This document shows positions 24,256-38,344 of a stretch of DNA of 64,000 bases, in pieces. Every line of letters begins with the position of its first letter. Position 1 is the stretch's first letter. Both the position numbers and the translations under genes were made by a program. The notes under the pieces are model-generated. The model saw only the letters and a program-made list of their open reading frames with translations. It was not told where the DNA came from and searched no databases. Source of the stretch: Chamaecyparis obtusa (lineage: Eukaryota > Streptophyta > Pinopsida > Cupressales > Cupressaceae); NCBI GenBank assembly GCA_027943335.1, contig BSBK01006741.1:868001-932000 (forward strand). The letters run 5' to 3'.

Positions 24256-27200
24256 TTAGTGACCAATAGACAGGGGACGGACCCCAAGTCTAGTCCTCAA
24301 GTATTCAAATGGGTCCTTTGGTAGGGGCTTTGTAAAAATATCTACAAGTTGTTCTTTAGATGTGACAAATTCTAACTCTACTTGCTTCTCTTGCACTTGT
24401 TCTCTTAAATAATGATACTTAATAGATATATGCTTTGTCTTAGAGTGCATCACAGGATTCTTTGAAATATTAATAGCACTAGTGTTGTCACAGTATATAA
24501 TCACCGGGTCAGTGATTACCTCATTTATTCCTTCCAACACTTGTTTGATAGCTGCAATGTTTGAATAGTTAGTAGCAGCAGTGACATATTCTGCTTCAGT
24601 TGTAGACTGAGAAATACAAGCTTACTTTTTAGTTGTCCATGTTACAAGTCTTTCACCAAAGAAAAATGCTCCTTTGGTGTTTCTTTTTCTATCATCCACA
24701 TTTCCAGCCCAATCAGCATAGGTGTAAACTTTCAATTCAAACTTCCCTTCCTTAGGATACCATAATCCAAAATTCTTTGTTTTCTTCAAGTATCTTAAGA
24801 TCCTTTTTGTAGCTATCATATGTGATTCTCTAGGATTAGCAAAAAATCTTGCAACAATTCCCACAGCATGTGCTATATCTAGTCTACTGTGAACTACATA
24901 CATTAACTTACCAATTATGGATCGGTAGAGTGTCTGGTTTACCTTTGTAGTTTCATCCTCCTTTGTCAATTTGCATCTAGTAGCCATCGGTGTTCCTACA
25001 GGTTTAGCATCTTTCATGCCAAATGTCTTCAGTACTTCCTTTATGTATTTAGATTGTGTGATGAATATCCCATCACTCTGTTGAATCACTTGTAATCCAA
25101 GAAAGAACTTAATCTCTCCAAACATAGACATTTCAAATTCCTTTTGCATTTCATCAACAAATGCCTTGCAGACAAGATCTGAGCCTCTAAAAATAATGTC
25201 ATCAACAAATATTTCAGCAATGATAATAGTATCATCAGTATCACCTTTCACATACAGATTGTTGTTTTCACTTGTTCTAACAAATCCAATACTTAACAAG
25301 TAAGTATGTAGTCTTTCATACCATGCTCTCGGTGCTTCAAACCATATAAAGCTTTATGTAATCTACATACCATGTCTTTATTGTCGGGATCAAAAAATCC
25401 TTCAGGTCGTTCAATGTAGACCTCTTCTTCAAGTATACCATTCAAAAATGTTAACTTCACATCCATTTGATAGACTTTGAATTTCTTGTGTGCAGCATAT
25501 GCAAGTAGCATTCTAACTCCTTCTAATCTAGCAATAGGTGCAAATGTTTCACCATAGTCAATGCCTTCTTCCTGTACATATCCCTTGCATACTAATCTAA
25601 CTTTATTTCTTGTGACTTCACCATTTTCATTCAATTTATTCTTGTATATCCACTTAGTACCGATAACATTTTTATCTTTTGGTCGAGGTACTAAGGACCA
25701 AGTTTTGTTCTTCTTTATTTTCTCTATTTCCTCCTTCATTGCATTAATCCATTCTTCATTCTCTAATGCAATTTTCACAGTTTTAGGTTCAAATTCACAA
25801 ATTAAACATGTAACTTGTCTTGTTTTGCTTCTAGTTTGCATTCCAGCATGTCTGTCTCCAATGATTTGTGTCTTAGGATGATGTCTTCTGACAAAACTAG
25901 CCAAAACTTGATTTCTCCTTTCTTGTTCATCCTGTTTAGGGTCATTTTATTGCTCGATAGCTCCATCTTGTTCCTCGGTTTGTGTTGCCTGTTGTCCTGC
26001 ATTGTTTCCCTATTGACCAGTTGTCACAGTCTGCGGTGTTGGTACATACTCTGGATGTTCAATGTAAGTTAATCTACCATAGTCTTCCAGTTCCTTTGTA
26101 CTTTCCTCTGTGTACTTGTCTTCAAACTCATCAACATGAACATTAGTACTTTCAACTATCTTATTTGTAGCCTTATTCAAACATTTATATGCTTTACTTG
26201 TAGTGGAATATCCCATAAATATTCCTTCATCTCCTTTAGAATCAAATTTTCCATTTCTCTCATCTTTCAAAATAAAGCATTTACTTCCAAAAATTTTAAA
26301 ATAACTTATAGTAGGTTTGTGTCCAAACCATAGTTCACAAGGTGTTCAGTTGGAGTCCTTCAGTTGTACTCGGTTAAGAACATACACAGCTGTACTGACA
26401 ACTTCCCTCCAACATGTCTGAGCAACATTCTTTTGTATCATCAATGTTCTAGCACAGTCAATTATAGACCTGTTCCTCCTTTCAGCAATGCCATTTTGCT
26501 GAGGTGTCCTCGGTGTAGATACCTACCTTTTGATTCCATGCTCATTACAAAAATTAGTAAATTCATCAAAGATAAATTCACCTCCTCTATCAAATATTAA
26601 AAATTTTATTTCCTTTCCGGTTTCTTTCTCTACCTTAGCTTTATACCACTTAAACATTTTGAAAGCTTCAGATTTCTCTTTCAAGAACATAACAGTCATT
26701 AGTCTAGTATAATCATCAACAAAAAGAATAAAATATCTATCACCAGAACAACTTTGAGTTCTCATAGGACCACATAGGTCGGTATGAACCAACTCAAGTA
26801 TCTTCTTTTTTGAATATTATTTGCTTTTAAAACTAGACTTAGTCATCTTACCTTTTCGACATTCATGGCACATGGCATGATCAGGTTTTGTCAAGTTAGG
26901 TAACCCTCTAACTCTTCTCTTTCTACTAATCTTGATCATGTTGTCAAAGTTCACATGGCATAACCTTCTGTGCCACAACCAAGCATCTTCATCCTTTATT
27001 AACAAACAAGAAGACTAATCCATATCAAGATAGAATAGATTACCTCTAGATTGTGTACCAGTTCTGACAAGTCTTCCTTCATCATCATAGATTTTCACCT
27101 TTTTGCTCTCAAAAGCTAGTTGGTGGCTTGAATTGTTCAACTAAGCCACACTTAACAAATTATAGTTTAACCCATCTACCCAATATGCATTTTCACATTG

Positions 27201-28435
27201 TAATCTATCATTGATCATCAGTGAGCCTTTACCTCTTACTATACAAGGTGCATCATTTCCCATTCTCACAGATCCTCCATTATATTCAACAAGATGATCA
27301 AACTTCTCTACATCACTAGTCATATGATGTGTACAGCCACTGTCTATGATCCATGTATCATTTCTTCTTACTTTAGAGATCAGTGTTGTCTCTTCATGTT
27401 TCTCTTCCTCTTCTGAGTCATCTTTCATAGCAACAAATACAACTTCTATATCATCATCAAAATCAGATTCAATTTCAATATCTTCGGCTATGTAACATAC
27501 CTTTTTGCCTTTTTCATCTCGGTTATCTTTGTTGTAGTGTCGGTAGCCTCTATTGACTCTTCTTCCATAGCTTCCTTCATATTAGTCTTTGGATCTATCA
27601 TCATCTTTCTTCTAAGGACATCTAGCAATGATGTGACCAACTTCTTTACAATTAAAGCATGCTAAAGGTAGCTTACCTCTATACCTTCCTTTTCCTTTGG
27701 GAAATCTTCTAGCCATAAGTGCTTCAAGCTCATCAAGTTCATCATCGGTATTGTCATCACTATCACAATTCTTACTATTCTTGCTAGACTTTCCAATCTT
27801 CAAAGAAGACATGAAAGCGGATTCAACAAAAGGAACAACACTACTATCAAAATTATTTAATTCAAAGGATGTAAGTTTACCAATCAGAACTTGTCAAGAG
27901 TAAGGTTGGATGTAGCTCTTGTTTCATGAATTGCAGAAATCTTGATTGCATAAACCAGTAGCAAAGTTCTAAGAATCTTGCTTATCATTGTTTCATCATC
28001 AATCACTCCATCAGATGCTCTAATAGCATATACCACCTCTTTGAGTCTATTTGAATATTGGACAATGTTCTCACCTTCTTTCATTCTCATGTCATCAAAT
28101 CTGCCTCTCAGACTTTCAGCTCGGGCTCTTTTGACATTCAGATCTCCACTTTATATTTGTGCTAATTTATCCCACATTCCTTTGGGATTTGTGCATGTCT
28201 TGATATCTTCAAATTCAGCGTCGGTATAGGGAATAGCAAGTTCCATCATAGTAACATTGTGTTCATGCTTTTCCTTTAGTTGATCAATAGTTAAGGGACC
28301 AGTGGGCAGTTGCATGTAGCCATTCTCCATCAACTCTAGTGTAGAGTTCCCAATTCCAGATATGTGCAACTTCATTCTACTTTGCCATACTACAAAGTTC
28401 TCTTTGTTTAGTTTCGGTACTTCCCTCTTATACAT
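24256..28435 (-). pseudogene. gag-pol: Gag-Pol polyprotein of Copia-2 (broken)
   Basis: The start is the ATG at 28435 (MYKREVPKLNKENFVVWQ). Gag with the UBN2-like region (KMKEGENIVQYSNRLKEV type) runs to about 27890. After a frame change a zinc knuckle (CFNCKEVGHIIARC, near 27660) follows. Protease has WIIDSGCTHHMTS at about 27350. The pre-integrase region reads WLWHRRLCHVNFDN. Integrase has TDLCGP, FDRGGEF and [15 protein letters not shown] runs from [14 protein letters not shown] (about 25710), is broken by a frameshift after ALYGLK near 25338, and resumes with FVDDIIFRGSD, so the catalytic pair is kept. RNase H has YCDNTSAI and ends LGVRPLSIGH. Several TAG/TGA stops are present (for example near 28148, 26520, 26815 and 25950). 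It encodes the enzymes for reverse transcription and integration, but this copy cannot make them intact. Confidence 0.93.
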
Positions 28436-28483
28436 CTTGAGACTTTTATGCTTAAGTCCTTAAAACTCTGTTCCAAGTAACCA

Positions 28484-28499
28484 AGGCTCTGATACCAAT
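28484..28499 (-). other. Primer-binding site of Copia-2
   Basis: Minus strand ATTGGTATCAGAGCC follows the LTR end CTAACA and matches the usual plant iMet-tRNA site TGGTATCAGAGC. Confidence 0.9.
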
Positions 28500-29987
28500 T
28501 GTTAGAATAACTAAGAGGGGGAGTGAATCAGTTATCTAGTGTCCCGATTCAAAATGTATAATTCAAAACAATTTCTTCAATTTCTGCTCGTCGGTAAACA
28601 ATAAAACTTCTTACTATCTATGCTTTTACCAATTACTACTCTAATACTGTAACAGTTTACTGATCAACTCTAACATGTAATACGAAAAGTATGATAACAA
28701 ACAAATATCACAATCAACACATAACACAAGAGATTTAACGTGGAAACCCTATAAAGGGAAAAACCACCTGGGACCGGCAACCCAAAATTGTTCACTCTTC
28801 TGAAGTGAGGTCGGTTAAGACCCAACCTTGTTAAAAGTTACAAACACACTGTCAGGTGTGACCTTGTTAGAGGATTTTAGACTAGAAGTTATCGTCCAAC
28901 CAGCATTCACTATGGGGTTGACAGGATAACAATGTTCATTCTATGAATGATACATCATAAGACTTTTAGAGTCCACTCGGTTAAGAAATTTTGACTATAT
29001 ACAATGGTTAAATATGTAATAGTAAATGACCTGTCCTAATACAACTTCAATTGCAGATTACAGATCAATATTTAGTCCATACAAATCCTTTTGATCAATA
29101 ATTCACTTCAGATTCAATACTGTATCAACTTACCGTCCGTTGGTAATTGCTCTCCTTAGCTCGGTAATTGTTCTACAGCTTGGTTCTTACTAACCAGTAT
29201 GATTAGAATACATGAAAACCTTGTTCATGCAATATTCATGTAGCTTCTTCTTCTTCTAGCATCTCTCATAAAGAAAAATATGTTCTCTTATATAGACAAG
29301 TAAATCATTTTCTTCTCCACCATTAGATTTTTCCGCTTAACCTCATTCATAGATTTTGCTGCTTCAAACTCTCTCGGTACTTATGTCAATAACACATTTC
29401 AATCTTCTCCATTAGATCTTCCCTGAATTTCATCAACCGTCGATCTGTGTAACAAACATTATCTGTTACCTCAATGTTATACTCTTGCCAGCTCATCAAT
29501 CTTATCGGCTAAACTAATCATTTAATACATTATGGTCTGCTTGATTAACAAAGAAATGCATCGGTGAACACTACTCAGTTAATACTACGATTAGTATACA
29601 CTACACTCCATCGGTGTATACTAGAAATGCTTCATTTATCGACAACACTGCTTTGTGTCTTTCAGCTCTATACTTCATCATAGATGAATGCAACATAATA
29701 AAGTCAATATCATAAAGTCATAGACTCATCAACAAGTTACTTAATGTGTTTCTTATCCTCATCTGTCATGTACATCTTTCCTCATGTAGATTTCTTTGTT
29801 CTTCATCTCCTTCACCTTTCTTCAGATGTCTCAGTATAGTAACTTACAAGATAAGTGATGTCAAACTAGTTGACATCAATGACAACATAATACTAATTTA
29901 ATCATATTACATATCTAATCAGCAACTCCTTAATGATCTTTAATCACAGATTCTTCAATCAAATTCCAAATTAGTTGTAGTCCAACA
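28500..29987 (-). repeat. 5' LTR of Copia-2
   Basis: About 1488 bp, reading TGTTGGACTAC to TTCTAACA on the minus strand. It contains many CGGT/ACCG words, also frequent in the LTRs of the element at 33033-41447. Confidence 0.9.
29287..29295 (-). promoter_or_regulatory. TATA box in the Copia-2 LTR
   Basis: Minus strand CTATATAAG, placed in mid-LTR as expected for the U3 promoter. Confidence 0.5.
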
Positions 29988-31349
29988 AAGAGTATCATAA
30001 ATGTCTTAATCTTATGATATGAGACATAAAGCGATAAGTATCTTATGTATAATTTAAGAAAACTTAAATAATGATTGAAAAGAAACCAATGGTGGAACTA
30101 TCTAGATAATACCCTTATTCACACCAATAAAAGCATCAACAAAAAATATTAGAATTTATTGGAAAAAGTGAGGACCAGTTCCTAATGCTTGAAGCATGGC
30201 AATGATAAAAGGTCACTCAATTTGATTGCAAGCTTTGGAAATTAAATTTTAATAATCATAGCCTATTATTTAAACATTAGGGCCTTGCCAAACAACAACA
30301 ATATTATTTAAAATATACATAGACTTGACAAACTATTTTATTTAGGATGCACAATCTATGGAAGGAGATGATGTAGCTTTAAAAGAAGAATTTTGGGAAA
30401 GATATGAAGAGTAATCGATCTCCAATTTCAAATATCTTTTAGATATCCATATTTTATAGTCTTACCTAAAGAATCAAGTATGAAAGTCTTCAAGATAAAC
30501 TTTAAGGAAATTCTCATCCTCTAAATCCTAAAGAGCCTTGTAAAATTACAAGGAAACTTGTAATATAGATTCATCATTGACCAAAGTTGAAAAATAGTTT
30601 TTTATCATTTCATACTTGTTTAGAATGAGAAAGCCTACAAAAGATAACCTTGAGGTATTTTTATAAAGTATCATCTTGTTCTAGGGAGTTTGTTTACAAT
30701 TTAAACATTTGTTCATAATGGAAAACAATCTTTTGATAAATATAAAGAATATTAGTCAAGAGTTGGTGTACAATGTACATCTTTAATTTATTTTTAAATA
30801 GCTTGGGAAGTATGATAAGTATGGGTGCTTGAAAAAATTTCTTGGAAGTATGATCTCCCACTTTGAGACAAGCAAGAAAGCTCTAGTCCAAGCACCTTTT
30901 CTTATGGCTATAGTAATATGATTTTGCCAACAAATCATGTTTTCCCACATCTACAAAATAGGGTCAAAGGGATGAACTTCTAGTGTAATGATGGCTATGT
31001 AGAGTTTCAATATAGTGGCTTGATCTAAGTATAATAAAACTAAGCTAGCTAGTGGTCATAGGTTTTGGGGAAATGAGAAGTGAACTTAATAGAAACATTC
31101 TACCAATAAATCTAACCTATTGATTGATGGGTCCAAAGATCCAAGTTTTAAATGTATTGGTTGTGGCCCAAGATTAAATAACTAGTTAGAAAGGTGTTAA
31201 GAAATAATTGGGTCTTATTGAACCTTGTCTTCGAAGATTGACATTCAATGAAGAATTAAATAAGAAAATATATGAAATGATAATATTTTTCAAGGACAAT
31301 ACTAAAATGGAAAAATAATTCATAAAATTAAAGAAATATTGTGTAAAAT
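29988..31349. other. AT-rich sequence between Copia-2 and block B copy 2
   Basis: No open frame, LTR end or recognised repeat. It could be unmatched parts of the A/B array or unrelated sequence. Confidence 0.35.
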
Positions 31350-32560
31350 CACAACATGATCAAGTTATTTGTACAATTTGTTAGATTCAGCTTGAAAATT
31401 GTTTCATGTACAGAAATGCCAATAATTATGGTGGTATCCTATATTGGGGCTATAAGAACCCAATTTATTGTGCATGAAATACTAGGCTTCACATTTGCCA
31501 TTTATCTAGTGCATAAGAAGGGTACCATGTTTATTATATGAAAAATCTAATATAATAAAGTTTTTGCATAAGACCCAAGTGGTGATAGATATTGAATTGA
31601 TAACCATCCATAAGGGGAAGATATCTCAACAACATCATTTGAAACATAAATATTAATATCTACAAGGTAATGATTCTTAATATTGAAAAGAGTCCATAAT
31701 ACATTGTTATTGGGGTCACATGTATTTTCCACTTAATGTGGTTTTTGCTTAGGAGAGAGAAAGATGAAAAACTCTCATGACTCTCATTTTGTCTAGCCAA
31801 ATAGCATGACCTAAACAATAAAAACAAAAAAGATAATAATCTTAACCTCTTGCAAACATATGATGTTGAAATTTGATAATTGTTGGTAAGTATCTTGCAT
31901 TGAGTACTTCCTTGAGAGCTCTATAAGATTTCAAACATTCTAGGAGAGAATCTATTGGTGGGAGTCACATGTGACATATCATCACTATCCAATTCAGTAA
32001 GAGTTACATAGTGATTTCACAAAAAAAAAAAAAAAAAAAAATTGCCCAACTAAATTTTTGGGTCATTCTATCTCCTTTTCGCTAGGATATACTTTCCTTC
32101 TTCCATTCACCTAAGAGGACAATGAGCATTTCATGGTCCCTCAAAATGACAAGTGGGAGAGTGAACAAAATTATTTGGAAAAGAAAATTAAACTAATGTT
32201 GGTTGAGACATGTTGAAATATTTAGGCCTGTGCACATTTTTCTTAAAAATATCCTCCATTAGAGAGAATCACCACATTTTTCTTGACTTTAAATGTTAAA
32301 ACTATGCTAGTTGACATCCTTGCAACTTGATTGCTCATATTACTTTGAGTATTAGCATTCCCTCTATGGTTACTAGAGTTTTGATTGTTTATATGATTTC
32401 TAATTATGGTCCACCTTCCATTTCAAAAGGGGGAATCTCAACACAAGATAAAAAAAAATAGGCTTACATTGTGGCAAATCAAGAAGTAACCTTTAATCTT
32501 ATAATCAGAAAATTGACAGAAGAACTTGCTAGATATGACATATTTGTCCAATTTAAATAT
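31350..32560 (+). repeat. Block B, copy 2
   Basis: Diverged direct copy of 21530-23200, somewhat shorter. A run of about twenty A lies near 32023 where copy 1 has CATAAAAAATTCCC. Short open stretches here (for example 31356-31541) have no recognisable domain. Confidence 0.7.
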
Positions 32561-33027
32561 CAATAATTTCTTTTAAATAATTAAAGAGAGATCAATCTTA
32601 ACACAAACATTTTGAAAATAATCTTAACAAAAAATTATCTAACTTGACATAGATAACATTGCCGAGAGAGCCATAGAAAAAATAAATAAATTCTAGCACT
32701 ATACAGACAAACCAAGGAATTCCAAATCTCCATACAGTTTGTCATAATTTAGGTACTTTCTCATGTGTCGCATATAACTTGCACCAAACCAATCAAAATT
32801 TGAAACTTCATATTTTGAAATTGTAAACAATGAAGTGTAGGACACTAATATATTTAATTTATTTCAAATTTGGACAAGTAGGTAAAAATTTATTAAAAGA
32901 ATGGTACAGATGTCTCTAAGGACTCTAGAGCTATTTTTAAAAGAAATTAAAGATTAATATGTTAATCTTATTCAAATCTTTAAAAAAATATGGTTAGATA
33001 GTCTAGAAGATGTGAAAAATTATGATG
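32561..33027. other. AT-rich flank, no gene seen
   Basis: About 470 bp before the next retroelement. No feature could be supported. Confidence 0.35.
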
Positions 33028-33032
33028 GTAAT
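33028..33032. other. Probable target-site duplication GTAAT (left)
   Basis: GTAAT before the left LTR; ATAAT at 41448-41452 after the right LTR. The one difference is a transition. Confidence 0.6.
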
Positions 33033-34347
33033 TGTTGGGATAAGAAAGATAAAGTACTGAGAGGGGAGCCTGGGTGAATCAGTACCCTCAAAATGTTTTA
33101 TTGAATAAACAATCTGTAATGATAGTGTCTATCTAACTAACTGATTCCATTGTTTGGAGCATACATTAAAATGACTTTGCAAATGTAAAGTGCATGAAAA
33201 CAAACAATAAAACATTCATGAAATGTAACTCATGACACAAGAATTTTGGTTACGTAGAAACCCTTGTTAGAAGGTAAAAAATGCAGTGGGGATGACACCC
33301 ACAAATTCTTCACTACTACAGATAATAAAGTCTGTTGGTTAAGGCTACAAGTGTGATCACTTCTGGTGATCTTACCCTGTTAGGAGTAAGTTCAAATCGA
33401 TTAGATCTACCTTGTGAAAGGATTTTAGCAACACCAATTAAGTGTGCACTTAGTTAAGTGATTTACAATCAGACTGTTAAGTCTACTCTGTTAGGAGATT
33501 TAGAACTCTGCTATAATGATTAGAAGATAACAAAAAATATATGTAAATGACAGTTCTATGACTTGTCTGAATCAGATCTATGATATACTGAATAAATATC
33601 ACCTTTATGTGTAGTAAACTACTCTATGTTCTACTCGATAGCCTTGTATATTTCTGAATAAACTGAATACTAACTCTTATAACTGCTTTGTCATGTAAAC
33701 CTTGTCTGATTTCTGATGTCTTGAAGGTAGCTACTGCTTCATGATCTCCTTCTTGATTGTTCTCCCTTTGCTTATGTCAGAATGACATCAATTATAATTA
33801 TATAGCAAATTGCTATGACTACTATGACCTAATTAGGTTTACAACATCTTAGAAAACCTAAGATCTACGGTGTACAAAATTTTAACCTAGATCTAACTAT
33901 TACATAGGAATCATTACAACATTTAATGATTACATCCATAATAAATAAGCCTCAATCTTGGTAAAATGTTTTATGAATCCGTGTAACTTGTTTGCATAGA
34001 TAAATGTGCCTTTACTGATTACTATGTCATTTCTTGAATAACTCGGTAAACACAACCTTCTCTATTTTGCGAATAGCTTGATGCTCAGTGTGTAGAATGC
34101 TCAGTGTTTACTAACTTGGTGCTCGGTATACTCTGATGCTTGGTAAACATACTTGGTACTTGGTTAAGCCTGTATACATTTAGCTTTCGGTTCTTCCTTG
34201 TGACTACTCGGTATGAATGCTTTGTAGGTTCAACTGACTAGCTTCTATAGCTTCTTATTCCATCTTTTATCAACTGATCAGCTTAGATAATCAGCTCATC
34301 TAATTGATACTAATGATAACATCTAATGCTCAAATAGAGATAACAAT
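33033..34347 (-). repeat. 3' LTR of the non-autonomous element
   Basis: About 1315 bp, aligned to 40159-41447 with many substitutions and small indels, clearly older than the Gypsy-2 pair. A TATA-like GCTATATAATTA lies near 33799-33809 on the minus strand. Confidence 0.93.
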
Positions 34348-34366
34348 CTCCCCCTTTGGCATTAGT
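34348..34366 (-). other. Polypurine tract of the non-autonomous element
   Basis: Minus strand AATGCCAAAGGGGGAGAT directly before the LTR. It differs from the Copia-2 tract at one base. Confidence 0.85.
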
Positions 34367-34556
34367 ATTAAAACTGTAATGTATATAAGCTGATATTTCT
34401 CAAAAAAATTATAACTCCATATATACATATACAAAAAAAACTTATTCTTCTACAAAACTCCCCCTCAGTGCATGCTCCTGGTATGTAGTGTAGTACATTG
34501 GCATATATACATGATATCCCCCTTTTTGAAAGTAATGCCAAAAACAAAAATTGTAG

Positions 34557-37500
34557 TTACAGCTTATAAAAAATGTGCTTGTGGGTTTTCTTCAATGAAT
34601 CCAAGAGGTTTTCCCATTCCTCTTTCAAGTTGGTAAGAGCAATGTGCTCAAGACTGACTTGTGCATGCATATCAAATATATTTTCTAACATAGATATCTC
34701 TAGTGTAACAACTAAGGCTTGTTCCTTCACAACATGTCTTTCCATTATCTTGAGGTGGGGAAGCAGCTCGACTTGCAGCTTGGTGACTTGGTCACTTATA
34801 TTATCTTCCTGCTTCCTTAGATCTTCTCTCAACCGCCTTAATTCTTGTACTTTGATAATATGCTTATGAAAAACATTTGACTTAGTTAGAGAAGAATTAG
34901 CACTGGCTAGGATGTCTGCATCCAGCTTCTTTATCTTCTCACTGTCCTTGGCAATGAAAGTTTCCACAGCACGTATAATTGAAACAAAATTTGTATTATT
35001 TTCTGAGTTATTGATTGGAGTTTAGTTATTACCTTGTTAATCACCACTTCTTGGCTGATTTTCTCTACTAATTTGTTTTGTATTTTTGCCTCTTCCCTTT
35101 CTTCAATTCTTTTCTCAGCATCTATGTTCGGGGCATTGATTTGATTGACTAGAGTTGCAAGTTGGTCCAAAATAGGTGTTTTCTCATTGATTTGGACATC
35201 TGTTAAACCCTGCTACAAAATATCTCTCACATCAAGAATTTTCTTACTCTTACTTTCTTTCTTCAATTTTTTGTGTACTGCCTTCCATGTGCACAATTCT
35301 CCATACTTAATTCCTTAGGGTCCAAAGTCCTTGGATCATAGTCAATAATTTCTATGACTTCATCAAGAGTGACTAGCCCTTTCCCATGTTTCTTCTTTTT
35401 CTTCTTGGACTCTTGAGGGGATGATCTAACAAATGGAACTATATCCTTTACCTTGACATGTGGCTTTTCTATCTTGGTAGACACTATTTCTTCCTTCTTC
35501 TCCTCAATGACCTATGTCTCGATTGATTGAGATGGAGCCTCTGATATAGTGTCATTTTGTGTAGTCTCGGTAGGCTTAGGGTCATTCTATGCCTATGTAT
35601 CAGCCTCTTTTCCCATAGGCATATTTGTCTCTACAGTATCTAAAGTACTTGTTACTTGTTCCCCTATTGTATCCTATGGTTTCTCAAGGATTGAGCCTTT
35701 GGGTTCCTTTTGTGTTATAATTTCAACTCCTTGAACCAGTATTGGAAGGTCACCTAGTATCATACCTACTACTGGCTCAGTGGGGGCTTGCTCTTCTTAT
35801 TGAGCTCTAATAGCTTTGGTATCCTCATCATCCTTGATGTCGTTAGGATCACCATTTGTGATGTCCTCAATGAGTACATCATTTGAATCATCAATGATTC
35901 CTTGTATTGTTACCTGCTCGGTGCATCCTGGATTAAATCTAGATAATCGGTGACAACATTAGTATCAGGTACCTCAGTATTTGATAGCTCAATTGGTTCC
36001 TTCGATGCCAAATCAACATCATCAGAATGGATGCCTTTACCTTTCCTCTTTGTCTTCCTCTTGGGGATTATGGCCAAAGCCATCTGATCTACCGCGGCTT
36101 AGGCTTGTAATATAGAAGACCAAAGTAATTGACTATTTTCATCAATTTTTTCCAGATTTTCATTAAGTATCTATAGTGCTTAGTTCTTCACTAGAAATCT
36201 ATTTGAATATGCTTTCATTAAGTCCTCAACCTCTGGAACTGTCAATGTAGGCATTTTCATGACTAGGGATTATTCCCTCATTCTCTTTTCAGTATTCAAT
36301 GCATAAGTCCATCTAGCTAAAATTCTATCATACAAAGCCTTAGGTACATACTTAAAAAATTCAATGGGTACCTTCTTGAATTTGATCATCATTTGTCTAA
36401 CAACTTCTTCTAGTTTATTTTGATCCTCGCTTGACAGGTTGTCAAACTGACTTATTTGTGGATCACTCATACTTTTGTTGTCTATTATGTTCTCAGCAAC
36501 TTCGTTAATACAACAGTTCTTATTTACAACAACCTTGGACTGTTCAGTGTCATCTTCATCATCATCAATGTCATCTCTGCCTCTTATTAACTTTCTTCTT
36601 TTCTTTGGGGCTTCGGTGGTAGCTTTTGTACCTCTCTTCTTCTGATAGGTTTTAGTCTGTGTTGGCCTTGATATTTTCACAACTCCTTTCTTTGGTGGAG
36701 GTGAAGCTATGATGGTTGATCTTTTGTGTGCCCTAGTTTGCACTTATGCCTACTTCTTCTTTGAAGTAGGAGTGGATGAAACCAGTGTAGAATCTACCTC
36801 TCTATCAGACTCAGTTCCCTCATCATCATGTGCTTTGTTAGTAAGAAGTAACTGACCCTTAGTTGCTACCTCAATCGGTATGCTCTCAAATACTTCAACA
36901 TCATCTCCAAATTTCTTTACCAAATTACTCATCATTTTCTTCGACTTCTTTTTTATTTTCCCAATGACTAGGTCCATCTTTATCCTGGTTTTAGCTTCTT
37001 CATATGTGCCAAACCTAGCAGCTTTTGTATCCTTAGGCTCAACTAATAAATCTTTGATTGACCTAGAGGCTTGGTCAATATCAAGTTCATAACCCATAGG
37101 GGCTAGCCATTTTGTTCTAGGTTCTACTGCCTTTATCAAAGTATAATTTGTATCAACTAGAAAATAGATGTCATGTTCATACTTTTCTACTAGTTGAATT
37201 GATATCCTACTTCTTGAGTTCATTCTTTCCTTAAATTGTTCAAAATAACTGTCTAGAATAAAAACAAAATTATCTCCCAAACTATTTATCAAATCAATGA
37301 TCTGGAGTGTGACTAGCTTGTCGGTTGACCAATCTACATTACCGAATGAAGGGAAAAAGTTTTGCACATAAAAGAATATGAAAAGTAGTAAAGATCCAAA
37401 CTTACAAGTGTTGGATATCGCCAACAGAATAGTCTTCATATTCTCCTCAACTTTCCTCAACAACAACTTGACAAGGTCCAATTGAAATCCCTTTTTCACT

Positions 37501-38161
37501 ATTTTATTAGCAATGTCAACTGCTCCACATGGTACACTATTTGGTCTACTTGATTGAAATATCTTGTACCCTATGACATATGCTCCAAACCTAGTTTCGG
37601 GATCTATGATTGTGTTCACTTTCAATTCTCTATCGTCCCATTCTACTCCAGTATTTTCTCCAGCTCAATTCTGGGTGCACTCCTTAGAGCTTTGACTTTG
37701 TCGGTGGTTAGGTATTTGGTTACTACATGCATGGTGTCTTTTGTAATATTTATGGGCTCATCTAACCATAGTTTCCCATCATGGTAATGAATTAACATAA
37801 TTATTATCCACTTGTTTTAGAAAACCTTCAAAAAATATAGGGCATTAGTCAAACCCTTGACTTCTAAATGCTCGTGATCAATTTTCAGCTTTCCATTGAC
37901 ACTCAGCTCTTGATAAGTAGAAATTAGCTCAAAATCACCAATCTCTCCCATTTTGTAGTGAATATTGGAGCAAACATCTTCAACTATCAAAACCCTAGGC
38001 GGTATGCTCGAAAAAGCTCCCATTTTATCAATCTGCGAAGCAACTTCAGGATGAAGTTTATACTTTGGCTCATTGCAAGTAGCATATATAATTAGTCTCA
38101 CTTCCTCCTCATCTACATCCTTGGCTATGTTGACCTTTGATGCAGACACCATGTTCTTCAT
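34557..38161 (-). pseudogene. ORF2 of the non-autonomous element, unknown protein
   Basis: The start is the ATG at 38161 (MKNMVSASKVNIAKDV). The reading region runs about 3.6 kb to the stop at 34557, with one frame change near 37640 and several stops, for example near 37817, 36747, 36268 and in the 35200-36260 part. The first ~450 codons look globular (YHDGKLWLDEPINITKD, DPETRFGAYVIGYKIFQSSR, SVPCGAVDIANKIVKKGF, ILDSYFEQFKERMNSRSRI). Next come a basic, NLS-like patch (KKRGTKATTEAPKKRRK) and an acidic run (DDIDDDEDDTEQ). A low-complexity Pro/Thr/Ser-rich middle follows, then a coiled-coil tail at 34557-34967 (ELRRLREDLRKQEDNISDQ). I do not recognise a domain. The position replaces pol. It may be a captured host gene or an element-specific protein of the kind Gypsy elements carry as extra ORFs. 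Confidence 0.6.
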
Positions 38162-38344
38162 TTAGGGTTTTGATAAAATATCAAATGAACAACTCGGTGA
38201 TGATAGTACTTACTCATAATAATGATGAAATTGCTTGGAGTTCTTTAAATCTTTGGTCAAATGCTCTGAAAATATTTTGTTCTAAAACATTCTATAGACT
38301 CTTAGCTCTTCTTGATCATAGTGTGAAAAAAATAAGCTAAGTTC

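Larger units (their letters stand above)
23651..29987 (-). mobile_element. Copia-2, Ty1/Copia retrotransposon with truncated 3' LTR
   Basis: Minus-strand Copia element of about 6.3 kb. The 5' LTR is complete at 28500-29987. Gag-Pol follows from 28435 down to about 24256, then a non-coding tail, a polypurine tract and only about 50 bp of the 3' LTR (23651-23702). The missing part of the 3' LTR and the left target duplication were lost in a deletion that joined the LTR to block A, with a shared ATCTT at the join. The right flank is AAGAG (29988-29992). Confidence 0.93.

Noticed and set aside
28484..28499. tRNA gene
   Set aside because: Only the primer-binding complement to the tRNA 3' end is present; no cloverleaf.
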